From the NCBI GenBank assembly GCA_015680685.1, contig MNCI01003298.1:2141-64661 (forward strand): a stretch of 62,521 bases of DNA. Direction: 5' to 3'. Source of the DNA: Gnetum montanum (lineage: Eukaryota > Streptophyta > Gnetopsida > Gnetales > Gnetaceae). The notes beneath the pieces were generated by a model. It did no database searches. It was not told the DNA's origin and was given only the letters and a program-made list of their open reading frames with translations. The position numbers were made by a program, and so were the translations under genes. Positions 55,930 to 62,521 of the stretch are shown one piece after another (within the stretch, counting starts at the first letter, position 1; every line of letters starts with the position of its first letter).

Positions 55930-57320
55930 AAGCATTGAATTGAAGGGCAGAATAAATACAAAAATTTTCACAAATTTGCAAAATATTTTAGAAATAGAAT
56001 TTAAAGTTGCATCATCCGCATAAAAAGTAGGTCTACTGCATGGATAGCATGCTTATGCTTTTGTGTAGAGATCCTCAAGCGGTGCTCATGAAAAACATCA
56101 ACATAAAAGTCTCCTGTAACTAAGATATTTCTTCGTCGTTTTATTCTCTTTCCATGTTTTCACATTAATGCTCTCACGATTAAGAATATAGTATGGTTCA
56201 AAGGCTTGCGTGAGGAGCTTAGCCTGGGAAAGGTGTTCTTCACTTCTTCCTCAGTTAAAGAAACGGATTGATTGTTATTCCTTTTGAAAAACCGCAATGG
56301 CTCCAGTTACACATTGATACAAGAAAAATAAATATGGATGGCTGGGACTGACAGGTACGGGTCCGAAAAGAGCGATGACGTATTGGAAAACGCTTGGATG
56401 GATATACCTTGTGCCGTCATTCTTGGCTGTTAAACTCACTCATCAACCAACCTGGGATCGCCAATTGTTACAAAGAACAAACACATTCAAAGAATCCTCA
56501 GCACTTTTGAACCACGAAAAACACTGGGCAACTTATCTATGTATTGCGTTTCATTCACCCCACACTTGGGAACTGCCACATGCCGTCAATCCTTACAAAA
56601 GGAATTGCTTCTAAAATTCAGCTTCCCTAAAATTTCTCAAAATACCGGCTGGATTTAATCAGACAAAATTCAGGAATAGAAAACCTCGAACAGATTCACA
56701 GTCTGTTGCTTTAAACCATTCCGGTTGGTGCCCTACATGAATAGCAAGATACATCAATAGAGCCCAAATGTTGTTTGTGTATGCAATCATCATACTGTTG
56801 AAAAGGAATTCTAAAGCATTTTCCGTCACCATTACATTATCGCTTTGAGAAATCAGTGTTGGTTCGAACCCCGAATCCTCACGCCACTTGCCCTAACACA
56901 ACGATATAACAAGTCTTTTAAAGAAAAAGAAAAAAGGGGGGGAAAACTGTCATGCATAGGTGCTGATTATTCACATGTCATCGTCTTTTCAAGCTTTTAG
57001 CTCCTTTGGCTCACGTGAAACCGTGATGTCGTTGAGATGCATGGCAGCAGCAGGTAACTGGTAATTGTTTCTCTATTGTTTGAATAAAAACTGTTTGTAT
57101 GATAAATCACGGCTGATTTACTGTTTTTTTTTTTTGTAGTGATTTTAATTTCAAAATAAAAACTATGCGCTAGCTGTGATGCTTTTTGGTGTTTCGGCAC
57201 CCTTTAAGCTTTTTTGAGCCGTGATGCTTTTCGATGGTTTAAGAATAGCACTGGAGGCTGTTTTGCTTTTTAAAAGGGAAAAAAAGCTTGTAATTTGAAA
57301 TTCAGAAGTGAAGATTACCT
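55930..57320. other. Upstream region of the GDSL gene, no other gene seen
   Basis: About 1.4 kb with no convincing coding frame. A B-box-like GGTTCGAACCCC is at 56861-56872, but flanking bases do not fold as a tRNA T-arm and no A box was found. Part of it presumably serves as promoter of the gene at 57438. Confidence 0.6.
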
Positions 57321-57330
57321 CTATAAATAC
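57321..57330 (+). promoter_or_regulatory. Probable TATA box of the GDSL gene
   Basis: CTATAAATAC lies 108 bp before the ATG at 57438. Transcription would start near 57355, leaving a ~80-base 5' UTR. Confidence 0.7.
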
Positions 57331-57437
57331 AGGCATTGTTTGGAGGATTTGGTTTTCACAATCAATATTCTGTACTAAACGGAGGACCGAAAGATAAAAG
57401 CTAGAATTTGAATTTGAATTTGAGGTTGCAGGCCAAG

Positions 57438-58945
57438 ATGGCTAGAGAAAATCTGGGTTTGTGTATAGCAATTCTTATGGTGACGTTGAATATTGGCCAT
57501 GGGGCTGGATGTTTCAGTGCTATATACAGTTTTGGGGATTCTCTGGCAGACACAGGAAATCTTCTTATAGCAAATCCCAATTCCGCTTTCAGCATTGGCC
57601 ATCTTCCTTACGGGGAAACTTTCTTCCACAGAGCCACTGGCAGATGTTCTGATGGCAGACTTATAGTGGATTTCATCGGTCAGTTTTTTTTATCAACTTT
57701 TTATTCTACAAGTTGCTAAATCTGGACTTTCATTATTACAGGATAAAATCGGCTGATTTGCATGTTTTTCTTTGTTTTAAAGCTACAGTCCTCGTTCATG
57801 GACTTCAAACTTTATAATGTTGTTTTCTTGATTTGTTTATAATGTACTGCATATATTCTTTTTCGTTGTCTTGATCAACTGCTAGTGTGGATGTGCAGCC
57901 GAGGCTTCAGGAATGCCATTGCTGCAGCCATACTTGGGGAATGGGTCATTTGAAGGAGGAGTAAACTTTGCTGTTGCAGGAGCAACAGCCTTGGATGCCG
58001 CGTATCTCAATTCTAAGAATCTCAATCCAGCTACGCCCTTGTCTTTGGGTGTTCAGATCAACTGGTTTCTTCGTTACAGATCGCAATTTTGCGCGAGTTA
58101 CCAAGGAAGTAAGCACAGATCCATTAAACGTTTCTTTTGATTTTCAACATACCGTAAATCCTTTTCAGACAACGGCTATCAGTATTTGAGCATTTCTTAT
58201 TTGTTTGAAATTCCTACCACGTACGATAAATTGTTTTTGTAATTTTGTTTCGTTCCCTCTTCTGACAGACTGCGAGGATCACTTCAACAAAGCGCTTTTC
58301 CTCTTCGGGGAGATTGGCGGGAACGACTTCAACATACAGTTCTTGAACAAGAAGCCGATCGAGCAAGTCACCGCATTTATAAATCCAGTCATGGCCTCCA
58401 TCGACAGGGCGCTAAGAACCCTAATTGAGAAAGGGGGCGCCAGAAAAATTCTCATCCAGAACAATCTTCCCATCGGCTGCAACGCAGCATACCTCACAGT
58501 GCATCCACAAGATCCTCGCGATTCCAGCGGCTGCATGCCCACATTCAACGCCTTCGCCGCTTCCGCAAACGCGCAGCTTCAACGAACAGTCTTCAATCTG
58601 AAAATTCAATATCCAAAAACACTCTTCGTTTTTGCAGACTACTACAATGCAGGTTTAGCTCTAATAAGGTCGCCGCAGAGATACGGTATAAAACAAAGGT
58701 TCAACGCGTGCTGCGGCCAGTCGGGAACTCCATACAATTTCAATCCAGCAGCCATGTGCCGATCGAATAACCCAGGCCTTTCTGTGTGCGGGAATCCGTC
58801 TGAATTTGTGAGCTGGGATGGGATTCATCTGACGGAGAAGAGCTATAAAGCAATCACGCAAATGTTTCTGGAATCCTTCACTTCTCCTCATTTACGCACT
58901 CTGTGTCCCTCCATTCGTAGTTCACGTCGCCTACTTTCCCCATGA
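57438..58945 (+). CDS. GDSL esterase/lipase, three exons, 375 aa
   Basis: Exons 57438-57678, 57899-58108 and 58269-58945; all introns are GT...AG and phases join correctly. Residues 1-24 form a signal peptide (MARENLGLCIAILMVTLNIG...), so the product should be secreted. Catalytic blocks are present: FGDSLADTGN with Ser35, GGND with Asn169 and SWDGIH with Asp334 and His337. The block II region reads GGVNFAVAGATALDA. Length fits the family (about 350-390 aa). GDSL enzymes hydrolyse ester or lipid substrates in the apoplast; the substrate cannot be told from sequence. Relatives in Arabidopsis often have five exons, so later introns seem absent here. The frame is open and no damage is visible, so this is probably a working gene. 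Confidence 0.93.
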
Positions 58946-59744
58946 ATCCTGTGCCGCTAGACCTTCCTTCACTTTCCAGTGTTTCGGTGGGTTTCTTTTC
59001 TTTACATTTCTTCAATTTCTGGTCCAGTCAAATGCAGTTATGTTTGCAATTGCTAGTCCCAAGCTTTTCACTTTGTAGCGTGATTTCTGTTTTGGTTTCT
59101 CAATCTTTTAGGTCTTTTAGGTCCAGATTTACTGTTGCAGCTTTTCCACGTGAAATTTACCGTGCACATGTCTGTGGTAGTCACCATTACCTGGGATAAT
59201 ATAAAGTTATAATTAACTTTCCATGGAAACCCTTAGAAGGACCGTGTAAGTAAAATCATTAAAAATGAACATTATTGAAAGAGTTTGAAAGAATTGTTTT
59301 CGATTGATTGTAGTTGTAAACGGAGTTTGTATTCTGTACGTTCATTTGTAATTTGTAAAGTTCACCCACAAAAAGCTTCAGAGAAAGAAAACATACCTTT
59401 TTACAAACACATTATGTTTATTAGCTGCATCTATATCTTGGATTATTTTTTAAACTTATTCCTGCGGATGTTGCCGATGCAACAAAAACCTTCCATGTTA
59501 GAAAACGACTCTGCTGCATGGTCGAGAACATAAAAACAATGAAAATTTTCGATCTTGCACTGCTCTGCTGCAAGGCTGAGAAGAAAAACAATGAAAATTT
59601 TAGACTCCTTTTTGTTGAGGCCAACCTCATCCCGTATTGGGCCATGATCAAGGCAAATGTAGGCCATTATTGTTGCAAATCCTCTGTTTATAGCTTTACG
59701 AGCAATTACAAACATGTGACCACCTATAATTGGAAGCAGCTTTA
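58946..59744. other. Downstream region of the GDSL gene
   Basis: It should include the gene's 3' UTR (several AT-rich stretches, no single convincing polyadenylation site). Beyond about 59200 I see no gene; a short imperfect tandem duplication lies at 59511-59602. Confidence 0.6.
59511..59602 (+). repeat. Imperfect tandem duplication, period ~54
   Basis: CTGCTGCATGGTCGAGAACA at 59511 and CTGCTGCAAGGCTGAGAAGA at 59565, each followed by AAAACAATGAAAATTTT. Two copies only. Confidence 0.75.
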
Positions 59745-60603
59745 GGATCAAGACATGTTAAGATCCTGGGAATCCCTTTTTGTTTTAGAGGTTCAACCTC
59801 TATTCTCTGGAGCAGGTTATTTATCGAATTCAAAAGAAACTTGACAAATGGAAGACTAAACCCCTCACACTAGCGGGTAAATACCTTGTAAGTCCATATA
59901 CACATCAACCCATGTGTATTACTCTTTGTGTTGGGCCCCTTCCCAAGTAGCCTACCAGAAGCTAGAATGGTTATTTCGTGACGTAATAAAAGGATTTCAT
60001 CGAGTTGCTTGGAATATTGTCACTCTCCCCAAAAATAAGGGTGGCTTAGGTCTTTTGAACTCCTATAAGCAAGGAATTACCCTGGTTGCTAAGTGGTTGA
60101 TACATCATTTAGATGCCTCAGATATTATTGGGACCCTCCTCCAATTAAGGCTTCATTAAGCATTTCCTAAAAACAAGCCCTTCTGGAAAGGTATCCATTT
60201 TGTCAATTGGATCCTTTCCCCCCTCACTATCATTCTTCCCAAATCTCATGTTTTCAAAAGCATCTGGTGGGCTTGGCAAACTCTACACACTTACATTGAC
60301 TGGACTAACATCAAGATCAACCCTACTATCCTCTCTAGAGTGTGTTCGTGGTGGTTACCTCTATCGCCCGCTCCCCTTGCTATACAAATGCTAAGGCCGC
60401 TACCTCGTGGTATCAGAAGGGTGTCATTTCCTTGAATTGTCTTAGGCTGGCTAGCCGTTGGATTTTGGGGGTCGAGTTTAACAATTTGTATGGGGAGTCG
60501 ACTGCAATGAACCATTGCTTAGTTCAGATTTACTCTTTTCTCCACCGTCATTGGCAACTTGATGTTACAGTGCAAAGCCTTTTTCATGGCCTTCAATGGT
60601 TTA
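59745..60603 (+). pseudogene. LINE ORF2 remnant, RT C-terminal part
   Basis: HVKILGIPFCFRGSTSILW matches the thumb region of plant LINE RT. It is followed, after stops, by QKLEWLFRDVIKGFHRVAWN and NKGGLGLLNSYKQGITLVAK, which are typical of the region between RT and zf-RVT. It is AT-rich, unlike the LINE at 50492-55911, and broken by several stops, so it is an older, different copy. It is interrupted at 60604-60608 by a solo LTR and continues at 61486. Confidence 0.8.
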
Positions 60604-60608
60604 ATGGG

Positions 60609-61485
60609 TGATGAGTGGTGAGGTACCCGTACACTCAACCATATGAATACGAGCGTTCATGCACGATTCGGTCGAACTCCGTGAACAGGCTAGTTGTGGT
60701 ATCTAGATCGTTACACATTGATCGCAATTCTCTATCTTCCCACCTGGATTAGTATTTGCTTTGTCATGTATGGTTTAGTCCAGAGTGAGGCCTATGATAT
60801 GATCCTAAACTAATGCTACTCCTAGAGACACTAGAAAAGAATCTTGATTAAACTAATGAGTAATAAGAAATGAAGTCTAAACTAACCTAAGTGCGATGAG
60901 CATCCATTCCTTAATCATCCGTACACATCTTGGAACTCGTGCACAACTACTACTAGAATTACCAAGCGTAGATCCTAGGTACGCTACTAGGTTACCAAGT
61001 AGTCACACTTAAATGCTCGTGATTAAGTCGTACTCATTCCGCAGTTAACAACAAGAATAGTAAATGATGGTAAAGAAATATTAACTAAGAAAACAATAAA
61101 TAACAATAATAATTAATGATAACAATTAAATAATTAAAACTAAGTGAATGCTGCAATGATGAAGTAATCTCGATCTTTATTGTTGATCATGTGCGTGTCC
61201 AAGTACATCACACTCGAATAAAGGTTTCGTACAATTACAAGCATCACACTGTGGGCATGCACTTGGGAAAATATTCTATCTCCTGCGGGAACAAACTACA
61301 AGAGCTTTGCTACAACTACTCAAAAGATCCCTAAATGTGGCAGAGGGCCACTTATTTATAGGCTAAAACAAGCTTTGCGTAAACGGGGCCATGTCGACGC
61401 ATGGAGGGATGCGTCGACGAGGCCGCATATACGGGGCCCCGTATACGCGGCCTAATAAACGCATTGATTGCTTAGTGCTTCATCA
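60609..61485 (-). repeat. Solo LTR inserted in a LINE remnant
   Basis: 877 bp, TGATGAGTGG to GCTTCATCA on the plus strand, flanked by the perfect TSD ATGGG (60604-60608 and 61486-61490). With one TSD copy removed the LINE frame is restored across the site. The TATA box (reverse of CTATAAATAAG) is at about 61352-61362, ~125 bp from the LTR start. R/U5 resembles the other Athila-type LTRs here, but the U3 words differ. Confidence 0.95.
61393..61452. repeat. Two palindromes in U3 of the solo LTR
   Basis: GTCGACGCAT (61393-61402) and its exact inverse (61409-61418) flank GGAGGG. Next to it, 61421-61452 is a 32-bp palindrome with one mismatched pair, with arms GGCCGCATATACGGGG and CCCCGTATACGCGGCC. 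Both are CpG-rich and lie just upstream of the TATA box in LTR sense. Confidence 0.95.
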
Positions 61486-62041
61486 ATGGGGTTAAACTCT
61501 TGCCCTATCGACCATTTGTCCCCTTTCATCTTATGCATGACCCATCTGAAGTCATTCAACATTGCCATAAGTATTGGCACAAACAAGAGTCAGTAACATT
61601 TTGGATCCCTCTCTTCCAACATATTTGGAAACTTCCGACCCTCCCCAAAATTAAGTGGTTCCTCTAGTGTCTCCTCCACCATGGTCTACCTATTGGAAAA
61701 TGTTTAGAATACCTAGGGATTCCCAATCCCAATTGCCCTCTATGTGGTGGACAAGATGACTTTGTCCATGTATTTTGGCATTGTCCCTTTGCTCAGAGTG
61801 TGTGGGAGTGGGCTTCCAAAGTTTTTCCATCATACAAGCTATCTCAAGAGGATGCCATATTCGGATTTTTGAACATTACTTCTACTAATCTTAATTTTCT
61901 GTGGAAAGTTATTAGGCTTACTATTTTATATTATATTTGGAAGCGAAGATGCAATGTTCTATTTCAAAAGATAGATTATTCTAATAAATGTTTGCTCAAC
62001 AGGTTGGAGAAGGTGCAGATCTTTTGCCTCACTCATTTTTA
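61486..62041 (+). pseudogene. LINE ORF2 remnant, zf-RVT part
   Basis: It contains CPLCGGQDDFVHVFWHCPFA (C-x2-C...H-x3-H-x-C type) and SVWEWASKVFPS, then IRLTILYYIWKRRCNVLF, all typical of the C-terminus of plant LINE ORF2. One stop lies before it. It ends near 62041. It continues the part before the solo LTR. Confidence 0.85.
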
Positions 62042-62518
62042 ACTCACATCTCAAGCATCCAAGTTCAATCTGGATAGTCATCAGTTGGTTCATCTCTTGC
62101 AGCTATGGGAAAGACCTAAGCATTTTAGTTACACTTATCATTAGTAATCTTTACAAGGAAGCTTTCCCTTTTTGTTATGTGGAGTCACCACTAGAACTCT
62201 CTCTATCCTTAATTGAGAGCTCTTTGCCTCATCTAATTCTATGTCATTCTATTTTGTAACACGTCACTATGTGTGGATGTTTGGTTGTGCCCCAACTTGG
62301 GTTTCCTCCCTTAATGCTTGTTTATTCATAAGGCTGCATATGCATACATCTAGGAATACTTGTGAAAAGCAAAATATACGCATGCCCCAAGATAAAAGTA
62401 AAAATAAAATAAAATAAAAAATTATGAATCTCAACAGACACATTGTCCATGCATATGTGAAACCAATCATTGATGGCAAGCCATTATGGCTGCACAAAAA
62501 AAAAAAAAAAAAAAAAAA
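62042..62518 (+). other. Probable 3' tail of the older LINE with A run
   Basis: AT-rich sequence without a gene. It ends in 23 A residues (62496-62518), which could be the LINE poly(A) tail, but the window stops three bases later and no TSD can be tested. Confidence 0.4.
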
Positions 62519-62521
62519 CTT

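Noticed and set aside
56861-56872. GGTTCGAACCCC resembling a tRNA B box, possible tRNA or SINE
   Set aside because: The flanking bases do not pair as a T-stem, no A box or cloverleaf could be drawn, and no repeat copy was noticed in the window.

Overview
The window looks like plant nuclear DNA from a large, repeat-filled seed-plant genome. It is AT-rich, has Athila-lineage Ty3/gypsy retrotransposons with tRNA-Asp-type primer sites, plant-type LINEs (ORF1 with DUF4283, ORF2 with zf-RVT), and one intron-containing GDSL esterase/lipase gene of plant type. A gymnosperm is possible, but nothing here decides the species. I recognise only one ordinary cellular gene; most of the rest is mobile DNA at various stages of decay.

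Layout. 1-277 is the end of an LTR cut by the window edge, followed by about 6 kb of AT-rich DNA with no recognisable gene. Element B (6278-19443, minus strand, TSD ACACT) is a decayed Athila-type element with gag, protease, RT/RNase H, integrase and a long extra 3' ORF, called ORFX here. A solo LTR (20925-21577, TSD GAGGT) contains a 218-base N gap. Element C (22150-50414, plus strand, TSD CAAGT/CATGT) spans the middle. It carries gag and ORFX but no recognisable protease or pol, and has an extra LTR inside it. Two related elements sit within C's gag reading frame: D (24104-33164, minus, TSD GGGAG/GGGAC), with full gag-pol but a 3' LTR reduced to 28 bp, and E (34288-41462, plus, TSD TGCAT), which keeps gag-protease but lacks RT and integrase. 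50492-55911 is a GC-rich, nearly intact LINE on the minus strand with an 18-bp target duplication. 57438-58945 is the GDSL gene with three exons. 59745-62518 is an older, AT-rich LINE fragment split by a solo LTR (60609-61485, TSD ATGGG).

The four gypsy elements share features beyond gag-pol. (1) The LTR region upstream of the TATA box is very short, roughly 50-150 bp, and in several families is made mostly of palindromic, often CpG-rich words whose sequence differs by family. (2) A PPT-like word, AGTCATGGGGG or a close variant, appears at four corresponding places per element: in gag, after the coding region, mid-way through the 3' noncoding region, and at the true PPT. (3) A roughly 41-bp block is conserved in the 3' noncoding region. 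(4) A possible splice acceptor directly precedes the ATG of a 3' ORF. (5) In three of the four elements a stop codon sits at the same place between the zinc knuckle and the protease region (C lacks the protease), followed by CAR-YY bases that resemble a readthrough context. Together these suggest an Athila-type group with an accessory 3' gene expressed by splicing, plus smaller partner elements (C and E) that may have depended on enzymes supplied in trans. TSDs, junctions and reading frames were read directly; the functional readings are inference.
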